Shown here: piece after piece, positions 1 to 5,087 of the stretch
Position numbering within the stretch: position 1 is the first letter of the stretch
Layout of the letters: every line of letters begins with the position of its first letter
Source: an uncultured Collinsella sp.
Lineage (GTDB): Bacteria; Actinomycetota; Coriobacteriia; Coriobacteriales; Coriobacteriaceae
NCBI GenBank assembly: GCA_902470925.1
Contig: CABRIF010000115.1
Coordinates: 1 to 7,064 of the forward strand
Length of the DNA: 7,064 nucleotides
Direction: 5' to 3'
The notes under the pieces: model-generated
Seen by the model: the letters and a program-made list of their open reading frames with translations, nothing else
Told to the model about the DNA's origin: nothing
Databases searched by the model: none
Translations under genes and position numbers: made by a program

Positions 1-26
1 GGCTCGGAGATGTGTATAAGAGACAG
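1..26. other. Nextera/Tn5 read-2 adapter remnant (not genomic)
   Basis: Positions 8-26 read AGATGTGTATAAGAGACAG, the 19-bp Tn5 mosaic end used in tagmentation libraries. Positions 1-7 (GGCTCGG) are the last seven bases of the Nextera read-2 adapter that precedes it. The same adapter lies in reverse orientation at the other end of the window. This is library construct left in the assembly and should be trimmed; native sequence starts at about 27. An ATG at position 10 inside it creates spurious reading frames. Confidence 0.98.
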
Positions 27-78
27 ACATATCTTTGTATTGTCGCTTAAAGCAAGAAATCCCCGGCATGCGCGGCAC

Positions 79-247
79 GGGCACAACGCAAGCCAGAGCC
101 TCATACAGACCTGCGCCGTACCCACTCGGTGCAAGCCAGGTCCTCCCGCAGACCCACAGCGCACCCATGCGGTGCAAGCCGGGGCTCACGCAGACCTACA
201 CCAAGCCCATGCGGCACAGGCCAGAGTCTCACTCAGGCCCGCGTCGT
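79..247. repeat. Degenerate 42-43 bp tandem repeat, four copies
   Basis: Four head-to-tail units can be aligned at about 79-120, 121-163, 164-205 and 206-247. The shared core is approximately CCCATGCGGTGCAAGCC followed by a CTCAC-type stretch and CAGACC. The second and third copies are the closest pair. The first and fourth are more diverged, so the outer limits are approximate. Copy lengths of 42 and 43 bases break any reading frame, which argues against a coding repeat. The sub-motif CCCATGCGG also recurs at 348-356, in the right arm of the nearby stem-loop. Confidence 0.6.
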
Positions 248-323
248 CTGGCATCGCAGGCCGGCGACCGCGCGCTGGTGGATGCAGACAGCGCGCGCTT
301 GCCGGTGCGCGTCGATGCCCCCG

Positions 324-357
324 GCCGCATGGGCATCACCCGCCGCACCCATGCGGC
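324..357 (-). terminator. Perfect 10-bp stem-loop just after the beta-helix gene
   Basis: GCCGCATGGG (324-333) and CCCATGCGGC (348-357) are perfect inverted complements around a 14-base loop. The structure starts five bases past the stop codon of the leftward gene at 363, a typical place for a transcription terminator. No U-tract follows it in the leftward direction, so it is not a canonical intrinsic terminator. It may be a stability hairpin, or an inverted copy of the repeat motif seen at 164 and 206. Confidence 0.4.
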
Positions 358-362
358 ATCGC

Positions 363-1655
363 CTATTCAGTGCCGCACGCAGCGCCTTCCTCGACCACCG
401 TCGGTTGCGCGCCCTCGCCCAACGCCCTGATCTTGCCCGCAACGCGCAGCTCGCCGATCGATCCCCCGCGCTCCACCACCAGCGCATCGGAACCATCTCC
501 CTGCGTCGTGATGTTGCCGCCCACGATCAGCTCGTCGACGCCGCCACCGTCCTTGACGCTGAACGCCGTCGCGGCAAGCTCCACGTTCACGCCCTTCACC
601 AGCGTGTTTCCCACGCCTCCGACCGTCTCGATATCGTGAAGGACCTCGATGCGACCCACGTGGCGCGACAGCTGGATGCCCACCGAACCGTCTCCGTAGG
701 TGCGGATGCTCTCGAAGACGCCCTGCCCGAGCTCGCCGTCGTACTGGTTGTATCCGCGCGCGCCCAGGCCGTAGGTCTCCAGCGGTGCGCTCGCCTCGAA
801 GCGCCCCACCTGCCCGAAATTCACGAACCCCACTCCAGAGGGCCCGTAGGACACCACGCGCGCCCGCGGCTCCCACACGTCCACCGTGCCCCAGGCGTCG
901 AGCACCATATCGTTTACGCCGTAGGTTGCCGTCATGCCCTCGTACACCACATGCTTCGCATGCGCGCCGTACACGATGAACACAGCCGCGGTGATGATGT
1001 TCGCGACGCCGAACGGAATCCGACCGGTGGAGTGCACCTCACCGGTCGTGAGCTCCTCGACTTCCACGCGTCCGCCCACGTCGCCGAACCCGGAGATAAA
1101 CACGCCCGAACCCGTGACCGGGCAGCCAGCCGCGCCCACGCTCACGCCCTGCGCACGCAAGGTGATGCAGGAGCGCTCGTCGGCGTTGAAGTTGTAGACG
1201 GTCACCGCACCTTGCAGCACGTTGACACCGTATTTCTGCGGCTGCTCAAGGCGTGCGCGCGTATCGGCGGCGAGCACGTGGATGCGACGGATCGTCACAT
1301 CGGCGCGCAGCGAGCCCTTGCGCATGATGAAGGAGAACTGGCCGGACAGTATCAGGTCCTCGAACAGCAGCGAGCCCAGGTTATCCGCCGTGCCCGCGCA
1401 AAAGACGGCGCGGCGGCGAGGCAGAGTCTGAATGCTCAGGTTTCGCACTACGTTATCGGCGGTGACGCCCACGCCATCCGAATCCTGGAACATGAGCACC
1501 GGCACACTGCCGTCCTCCTGCGCCTCACCGTAGAGCTCAACGCCCACCGGCAGCACAACCGGCCTGCTCACCATGAAGCTCCGCACGACCGTGAGCTGGC
1601 GCTCCCCCGCAGCTAACGCCTCGAGCAGCTGCTGTTCATTGTGCATATTCGCCAT
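363..1655 (-). CDS. Predicted right-handed parallel beta-helix protein, function unknown
   Basis: This encodes 430 residues. The ATG at 1655 is chosen because AAAGGA lies 8 bases upstream; an in-frame ATG at 1784 would add 43 Arg-rich residues and has no such site. The N-terminus (about 5-42) has the pattern of a beta-helix entry: a helix (EQQLLEALAAGE), then short strands and VVLPVGVELYG. Strand-turn repeats rich in Gly, Val, Ile and Asn follow. In the middle a [TS]-Y-G turn recurs at residues 244, 269, 294 and 319, with TVG at 344, an exact 25-residue step that matches one helix coil. The last 60 residues (GNITTQGDGSDALVV, then GSIGELRVAGKIRALGEGA) look like further coils. There is no signal peptide, membrane segment or sorting signal, so the protein appears cytoplasmic or is exported by an unseen route. 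No catalytic site of pectate lyases or GH28 enzymes is recognisable. The gene stands alone and points away from its neighbour. Fold assignment is inference; function is unknown. Confidence 0.85.
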   Translation of the reverse strand: MANMHNEQQLLEALAAGERQLTVVRSFMVSRPVVLPVGVELYGEAQEDGSVPVLMFQDSDGVGVTADNVVRNLSIQTLPRRRAVFCAGTADNLGSLLFEDLILSGQFSFIMRKGSLRADVTIRRIHVLAADTRARLEQPQKYGVNVLQGAVTVYNFNADERSCITLRAQGVSVGAAGCPVTGSGVFISGFGDVGGRVEVEELTTGEVHSTGRIPFGVANIITAAVFIVYGAHAKHVVYEGMTATYGVNDMVLDAWGTVDVWEPRARVVSYGPSGVGFVNFGQVGRFEASAPLETYGLGARGYNQYDGELGQGVFESIRTYGDGSVGIQLSRHVGRIEVLHDIETVGGVGNTLVKGVNVELAATAFSVKDGGGVDELIVGGNITTQGDGSDALVVERGGSIGELRVAGKIRALGEGAQPTVVEEGAACGTE

Positions 1656-1663
1656 CGGTTTGT

Positions 1664-1669
1664 TCCTTT
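1664..1669 (-). promoter_or_regulatory. Ribosome binding site fixing the beta-helix gene start
   Basis: Read leftward, the sequence is GGGAAAGGAACAAACCG followed by ATG. The AAAGGA core lies 8 bases before the ATG at 1655. This favours a 430-residue product over the longer reading from 1784. Confidence 0.75.
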
Positions 1670-1851
1670 CCCGTCTTGCGTCTGCAACATTGCCGATCCG
1701 CCGCGGCCCAACGACCTGCCCCGCCGCAATCGCGGACGTGCGGCGGCCTCGACGCGATGCGCCGCGTCTGCACGCCGACGGCACGGCTCACACGGCCGAG
1801 CGCGAGTGCAGAGGGCCATGAATATGCGCCCATCCTAATGCCGCACCCCTC

Positions 1852-1886
1852 GCATGCGCATGCACGGGTGCCGAAAAATGGCACCC
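1852..1886. other. 12-bp perfect palindrome followed by a 7-bp hairpin
   Basis: GCATGCGCATGC (1852-1863) is its own reverse complement. Two bases later GGGTGCC (1866-1872) and GGCACCC (1880-1886) form a perfect stem around the AT-rich loop GAAAAAT. The pair sits about 200 bases upstream of the beta-helix gene start. It could be an operator plus a transcription pause or terminator, but no U-tract follows the hairpin on either strand. Role not established. Confidence 0.45.
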
Positions 1887-1919
1887 AGCTGGTCAGTCGG
1901 CGAGGTGGGTGGGCAGCGA

Positions 1920-2027
1920 CCCGCGCACGCAGCCGGCAAAGCGCGCGCATGGCGGCCCGCGCACGCAGCCGGCAAAGCGCACGCATGGCGGCCCGCGCAC
2001 GCAGCCGACATCGAGCGCGCGACGGCG
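1920..2027. repeat. 36-bp tandem repeat, two near-identical copies and one diverged
   Basis: The units span 1920-1955, 1956-1991 and 1992-2027. The first two differ at a single base (GCGCGCGCAT against GCGCACGCAT). The third keeps the first half (CCCGCGCACGCAGCC) and then drifts. The length is a multiple of three, so reading frames crossing it show a 12-residue repeat. That reading (Ala/Arg/Ser only) lacks any protein-like context, so I treat the array as non-coding. Confidence 0.8.
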
Positions 2028-2070
2028 CGACCGAGCGCGCAGGCACACCGCACCTGTGCAGGCGCCTACC

Positions 2071-2117
2071 CGCGCGCCACCTTGATTGCGCGCAACCTCA
2101 ATCGCGCGCCACCTTGA
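2071..2117. repeat. 15-bp direct repeat pair flanking a 10-bp palindrome
   Basis: CGCGCGCCACCTTGA occurs at 2071-2085 and again at 2103-2117, a 32-base step. Between them lies TTGCGCGCAA (2086-2095), a perfect 10-bp palindrome. This could be a pair of protein-binding sites upstream of the HAD gene or simply part of the repeat-rich spacer. No promoter spacing supports either reading. Confidence 0.5.
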
Positions 2118-2322
2118 CCCTGCCCGCATACCGCCCGCGCGGCGCCCAGGGGGCGCGCATTCTCCCCCGCTTCGATCGCATGCTGGAACAAACGTGTCAT
2201 CTTGTCCAACCGGGCCACAACCAACACCCGGCTTGCTACCATGATGCCCGCTGCACTTCCACCTGCAAGCACACCCACCCGAGCGCGCATCCGCCGCGCA
2301 ACCATCCGAGCGCGCGCACGCT

Positions 2323-2354
2323 GCGCATCCACCCGTGCACGCCGCGCATCCACC
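2323..2354. repeat. 11-bp direct repeat, 21-bp step, ahead of the HAD gene
   Basis: GCGCATCCACC appears at 2323-2333 and 2344-2354, a step of 21 bases, or about two turns of the DNA helix. It ends two bases before the AAAGGA ribosome binding site of the HAD gene, so it lies in the likely leader of that transcript. A similar but poorer copy (GCGCATCCGCC) lies at about 2285. Confidence 0.45.
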
Positions 2355-2366
2355 TGAAAGGACATC

Positions 2367-3023
2367 ATGGCCAACCCGAACATGCCTGCCGCCGTCATCT
2401 TCGACATGGACGGGACCCTGCTGGACACCGAGCGCGTCAGCCAAACCGCCTGGCGCCGCGCCGCCGCCGATCTCGGCATCACCATCCCGGAGGAGACGCT
2501 GCGCGCGTTCGTAGGATGCAGCCTGCCCAATGCGCGCGTGATGATCAACGAGCTCTTCGGCGACGAGGACCTCACCGACCGCCTCTTTGCCCACGAGGCC
2601 GACGTGTTCTTCCAGATCAGGGATGCCGAGCTCGAAACGAAGCCCGGGGCGCTCGCCTGCGTCCGCAGCCTGGCCGAATCGGGCATACCCGTCGCGCTCG
2701 CCACCTCGACCTCGCGCGAGCATGCGCTGCCGAGCCTGGACCGCTTCGGGTTCCGTGAGCATTTCCGCGCCGCCGTCTTCGGCGACGAGGTTGCCCGCTC
2801 CAAGCCCGAGCCGGACATCTACCTCGAAGCCGCACGCCGCCTCGAGGCGGATCCCCGTGCCTGCGTGGCCGTGGAGGATTCCTTCAATGGCGTGCGCGCC
2901 GGCCATGCCGCCGGCATGCGCGTGGTCATGGTTCCCGATTATGACCAGCCCACGCCCGAGATCCGCACCCTGTGCCACCTCGTGCTTCCCTCGCTGCTCG
3001 ACTTCACGCTCAGCGCGTTCTAG
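2367..3023 (+). CDS. HAD-superfamily hydrolase, beta-phosphoglucomutase/phosphatase type
   Basis: This encodes a complete cytosolic protein of 218 residues, the usual size for HAD subfamily I with a helical cap. Motif I is DMDGTLLDTE at 13-22, with D13 the expected nucleophile and D15 the acid/base residue. The cap domain covers about 22-100. Motif II is LATSTS at 111-116 (T113/S114). Motif III is the Lys of SKPEPDIY (K146). Motif IV is VEDSFNGVRAG with E170 and D171 for Mg2+ binding. All four motifs are intact, so it should be active on a small phosphorylated metabolite. Candidates are sugar phosphates, or a phosphate transfer as in beta-phosphoglucomutase; sequence alone does not fix the substrate. 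The ATG is preceded by AAAGGA (2357-2362) with a 4-base gap. It is a lone gene: a long spacer lies upstream and the next gene converges on it. No sugar-utilisation gene is nearby to suggest a substrate. Confidence 0.93.
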   Translation: MANPNMPAAVIFDMDGTLLDTERVSQTAWRRAAADLGITIPEETLRAFVGCSLPNARVMINELFGDEDLTDRLFAHEADVFFQIRDAELETKPGALACVRSLAESGIPVALATSTSREHALPSLDRFGFREHFRAAVFGDEVARSKPEPDIYLEAARRLEADPRACVAVEDSFNGVRAGHAAGMRVVMVPDYDQPTPEIRTLCHLVLPSLLDFTLSAF

Positions 3024-3074
3024 CGGCCGTCGGGCGCCGATGCCGCAGATAACGGGGCATGTGCCCGCGCCACC

Positions 3075-3200
3075 GCCTGCCCCAACGCGGCCGATGGCAC
3101 CCGCCGCCTGCCCTAACGCGGTCCGGCGGCGCCTGCCCCAACGCGGCCCGATGGCGACCGCCGCCTGCCCCAGCGCAGCCCGGCGGCGCCTGCCCGCGCG
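3075..3200. repeat. 56/57-bp tandem repeat with built-in hairpins between convergent genes
   Basis: Two full units (3075-3130 and 3131-3187) and the start of a third (3188-3200) each begin GCCTGCCC. They differ at a few positions and by one inserted base in the second, which rules out a conserved reading frame. Each full unit ends in GCCGCC, 16 bases, then GGCGGC (3103-3130 and 3160-3187), so each can fold into a 6-bp stem. A half-unit with the same GCCTGCCC(C/T)AACGCGG core also recurs inside each copy (3106 and 3163). The array fills the gap between the stop of the HAD gene (3023) and the stop of the leftward gene (3202). That placement would suit bidirectional termination, although no U-tracts are present. 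Confidence 0.8.
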
Positions 3201-3201
3201 C

Positions 3202-3876
3202 CTACCGCGCGCGGGCGCGCTTGGCCTCGCGGTCGTTGAACATGAGGAAGAACGCCCCGAGCAGCAGCAGTGAGCACAGCGCGATCGACGTGAGCCCGAA
3301 GCGGTCGAGACACCAGTTGCCCAGCACTGCGCCCGCCACGAAGCACATGATGACGCCGAAATACAGCAGGCCGTTCTCCAAAAACCCGCGCTTGCGCGTG
3401 ATCATGTAGTCGTCGACGCTTTGCAGGGCGGAACGCAGGTTGCCGATGCACATGGTGGTGGCGATGCCGTGGCCGTGGATCTTACGGAAGCTCTCCACCT
3501 GCATTCCGCAGGCCAGCGAGGTCAGGCAGTTGGCAGGAACGTTGAGGTCGGAGCCGATCAGGCTCACGCACAGCAAGATCACCGCCTCGGCGAACACCGT
3601 CACCTGCCGCCAGTGCATCAGGCTGGAGAAGCGCTCGTGCACAAGGTCGCTCGCCATGATGCCCACCGCGAAGCACAGCACCGGGAACAGAAAGCGCGCC
3701 GCCAGGTCGAAGTTCCCTTCGGAGATATGAACACCCACCAGAAGGATGTTGCCCGTCTGCGCGTTGGCGAACACGCCGCCGCGCCCCATGTAGGAATACA
3801 CGTCCATGAACCCGCCCACCAGGGCGAGAATGACGCCGACCTCGATCGACTCCGAAACCTGCTTCGCCCGCTTCAT
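3202..3876 (-). CDS. DUF1275 (YoaK-type) integral membrane protein
   Basis: This encodes 224 residues with about six membrane segments (roughly 12-32, 58-78, 92-109, 112-128, 168-188, 194-213). Family features visible are GGFMDVYSYMGRGGVF (21-36), directly followed by ANAQTGNILLVG (37-48), then ACGMQ (122-126) and the IGNLRSA segment (144-150). The F..NAQTGN block is the hallmark of DUF1275. The family is widespread in bacteria and its substrate is unknown; a transport or membrane-stress role has only been supposed. A basic tail (REAKRARAR) ends the protein on the likely cytoplasmic side. The ATG at 3876 is the only usable start, since an in-frame TGA lies four codons upstream. The AGGAGG at 3891-3896 (read leftward) is 14 bases from it, longer than usual. 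It is divergent from the gene at 3998 and convergent with the HAD gene. Confidence 0.92.
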   Translation of the reverse strand: MKRAKQVSESIEVGVILALVGGFMDVYSYMGRGGVFANAQTGNILLVGVHISEGNFDLAARFLFPVLCFAVGIMASDLVHERFSSLMHWRQVTVFAEAVILLCVSLIGSDLNVPANCLTSLACGMQVESFRKIHGHGIATTMCIGNLRSALQSVDDYMITRKRGFLENGLLYFGVIMCFVAGAVLGNWCLDRFGLTSIALCSLLLLGAFFLMFNDREAKRARAR

Positions 3877-3930
3877 ACCCTGCGGTCACGCCTCCTCGCG
3901 TCCATGGGCCATATCCGCTCCATCGTAGCG

Positions 3931-3937
3931 TATCATA
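3931..3937. promoter_or_regulatory. Candidate shared -10 element in the divergent spacer
   Basis: TATCATA on the + strand reads TATGATA on the other strand, so both strands carry a -10-like hexamer (TATCAT rightward, TATGAT leftward) in the only AT-rich patch of the 121-bp divergent spacer. It lies about 60 bases before each start (3876 and 3998). No good -35 hexamer is visible at 16-18 bases for either direction, so this is a weak call. The leftward TATGAT is the better match. Confidence 0.3.
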
Positions 3938-3955
3938 GACAAAAACGCCCCTGCG

Positions 3956-3971
3956 GCTCGCGCACGCGAGC
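3956..3971. promoter_or_regulatory. 7-bp inverted repeat upstream of the membrane protein gene
   Basis: GCTCGCG (3956-3962) and CGCGAGC (3965-3971) are perfect inverted complements separated by two bases. They lie between the candidate -10 and the ribosome binding site of the gene at 3998. The tight spacing suits an operator for a dimeric regulator better than a hairpin. No regulator is encoded nearby. Confidence 0.3.
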
Positions 3972-3997
3972 ACATGTAACAGTCTGCGAGGTGCTCC

Positions 3998-4825
3998 ATG
4001 GCGCGTATCACCGCCGCCCGCAACCGCACGCAAGCAACCATCGTCCTCGTTGGCTGCGTGTTTCTGTTCGCCGCGTTCGGCCTCATGGTCTACGGGCGCT
4101 TCTGCACGAGCGTCGGGATGGCGGGGCTGTACAACCGTGCCTCCCTCGGTGTGGCGTTCATCCTGTTCGGCATCTCCCTTGCCCTGTTCACGCCCTGCGT
4201 CTTCATGCAGCGGATGTACCGCAAGCGCATCGACGGCGGCCAGCTCGCCCGCGAGTTCGCCGGGCTCGCCCTCGGCTTCTGCTGCTATGTGGTACCGTTC
4301 TTTTTGGCCATGGGCGCGCTTTCCGCCGCCGACCAAATCGGCGTCATGGGCCTTGTCCTCATGGTCGCCTTCGGCGCCATCCCCTTCCTCTACCGGCGCT
4401 ATCGCAAGAAGCGCCCCATCCGCTACGAGCACACCGGCTCGGCGGCGCTCGTGCTGTTCTGCGGCGCGCTCGGCCTCGTGTCCCTGGTAGGCGGCTCGTA
4501 TGCCTGCTCCGAGATGCTCGATGACCTGAACGGCGGCTGGAAGCAGGACACCTTCGCCTTCTACGAGGTCAGCATCGACCGCCCGAGCGGGCGCAGCGCC
4601 TGGCTCACCCCCACCACCTACGAGGTGGACCTCTATCGGAATGGCGCGGCGGCCAAGGCGCGACATGCCACGGCGCACCTATCCGTGAATGAATCGGACT
4701 GGCCCGCCGTGGCGCTCGTCCTCGAGGAGCCCTTGGCCGAGGTCCGCTGGTACCCGCAGACGCGCACGCTCGTGGGCGCGCGCGACGTCGACAGTACCCT
4801 TGCGGTGGGAGATGCGATCGACTAG
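3998..4825 (+). CDS. Five-helix membrane protein with outward C-terminal domain, function unknown
   Basis: This encodes 275 residues of no family that I recognise. A basic N-terminus (R3, R8, R10) precedes hydrophobic segments at about 13-33, 48-70, 88-108, 112-132 and 147-167. The loops at 71-87 (QRMYRKR) and 133-143 (RRYRKKRPIR) are strongly basic, which by the positive-inside rule puts them in the cytoplasm. The roughly 105-residue C-terminus (about 170-275) then lies outside. That domain is polar, with alternating strand-like stretches (FAFYEVSI, TYEVDLYR, EVRWYPQTRTLVGARDV), and looks like a small beta-rich domain. It has no cysteine pair and no clear catalytic motif. The start is supported by GAGGTG (3988-3993) four bases upstream. 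The next gene on the same strand is ygiQ, 262 bases away, so the two are probably transcribed separately. Confidence 0.8.
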   Translation: MARITAARNRTQATIVLVGCVFLFAAFGLMVYGRFCTSVGMAGLYNRASLGVAFILFGISLALFTPCVFMQRMYRKRIDGGQLAREFAGLALGFCCYVVPFFLAMGALSAADQIGVMGLVLMVAFGAIPFLYRRYRKKRPIRYEHTGSAALVLFCGALGLVSLVGGSYACSEMLDDLNGGWKQDTFAFYEVSIDRPSGRSAWLTPTTYEVDLYRNGAAAKARHATAHLSVNESDWPAVALVLEEPLAEVRWYPQTRTLVGARDVDSTLAVGDAID

Positions 4826-4987
4826 ACAGGCGCTACGGGCACTTCGGGCTGACGGCAACATGCCCGGCCGAGCAGGTGGCGCGCTTCGGCAAGGGGCCAG
4901 CAAGCAACCGGAGAGGCGCTTCGGGCCTGTCGGTGCGGGCCGTGAGCAGCTGCACCAGCAGGCACCGCCTCGACGCGAGTCCCTCGC

Positions 4988-5039
4988 TGCCATTTGCGAC
5001 AACACGGCGGCCCCGGCGGCCCCGGTGCGCAAACGGGCA
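4988..5039 (+). promoter_or_regulatory. Imperfect inverted repeat upstream of ygiQ
   Basis: TGCC-A-TTTGCG (4988-4998) faces CGCAAA-CG-GGCA (5028-5039), giving ten paired positions with a small internal mismatch. The arms enclose 29 very GC-rich bases that include the GGCGGCCCC direct repeat. It lies about 50 bases before the ygiQ start and could form a leader hairpin or a binding site. No known riboswitch class is recognised. Confidence 0.3.
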
Positions 5040-5074
5040 CCCATGGCGTATCCTTATGTGCATCGAAGCGACCC

Positions 5075-5080
5075 GAAGGA
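5075..5080 (+). promoter_or_regulatory. Ribosome binding site fixing the ygiQ start at GTG
   Basis: GAAGGA lies 7 bases before the GTG at 5088. The in-frame ATG at 5043 has only a poor ACGGGC-like match upstream, so GTG 5088 is preferred. The ATG would add 15 residues. Confidence 0.65.
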
Positions 5081-5087
5081 ACAGCCC

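Larger units (their letters stand above)
27..362. other. Non-coding stretch at the left contig edge
   Basis: No convincing gene lies between the adapter and the end of the leftward gene at 363. The first 33 bases (27-59) are clearly AT-richer than everything that follows and could be the edge of a regulatory region, but I cannot assign a promoter. The rest is GC-rich and holds a degenerate tandem repeat (79-247) and a stem-loop (324-357). Open frames on the + strand cross this region, but they have Arg/Pro/His/Ala-rich translations, change frame within the repeat, and run antisense into the gene at 363-1655. Confidence 0.6.
1656..2366. other. 711-bp gene-free region between divergent genes
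   Basis: This lies between the starts of the leftward beta-helix gene and the rightward HAD gene, so promoters for both must be here or upstream. I could not identify a -35/-10 pair of good quality on either strand. It contains a 12-bp palindrome and hairpin (1852-1886), a 36-bp tandem repeat (1920-2027), a 15-bp direct repeat pair (2071-2117), and an 11-bp direct repeat pair (2323-2354) just before the HAD ribosome binding site. Open frames exist on both strands, but their translations are repetitive Arg/Ala/His/Pro or Gly/Cys/Ala and resemble no protein family I know. Confidence 0.7.
4826..5087. other. 262-bp spacer ahead of ygiQ with short repeats
   Basis: No gene is seen on either strand that is not a shadow frame. 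The 13-mer AGGCGCTACGGGC (4828-4840) recurs with one change at 4914-4926, and a poorer form (GCGCTTCGGC) lies at about 4880. A 9-bp direct repeat GGCGGCCCC is repeated head to tail at 5006-5023. The region shows no intrinsic terminator with a U-tract for the upstream gene and no promoter I would defend. Confidence 0.55.

Noticed and set aside
129..1616. A 495-codon open frame on the + strand, longer than the 430-codon gene opposite it.
   Set aside because: Its translation is His/Arg/Ala/Leu-rich without domain-like pattern, it starts inside the tandem repeat, and it has no ribosome binding site. The opposite strand has an AAAGGA-preceded start and a regular beta-helix pattern. It is a GC-driven antisense shadow.
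1656..1784. N-terminal extension of the beta-helix protein from an ATG at 1784 (473 residues).
   Set aside because: The 43 extra residues are Arg-rich and unlike the rest of the protein. The ATG at 1655 has a well-placed AAAGGA, which would otherwise lie inside the coding sequence.
1920..2027. CRISPR-like array from the 36-bp repeats.
   Set aside because: The units abut directly with no spacers, there are only two good copies, and no cas gene is nearby. It is a plain tandem repeat.
1676..2758. A 360-codon + frame with 12-residue repeats across the intergenic array.
   Set aside because: The repeats are Arg/Ala/Ser low complexity from GC-rich DNA. The frame runs out of register into the well-supported HAD gene and has no ribosome binding site.
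3482..4678. A 398-codon leftward frame across the divergent spacer.
   Set aside because: It is antisense to the membrane protein gene at 3998-4825 and then out of frame with the DUF1275 gene. Both of those have membrane topology and ribosome binding sites, while this frame has neither.
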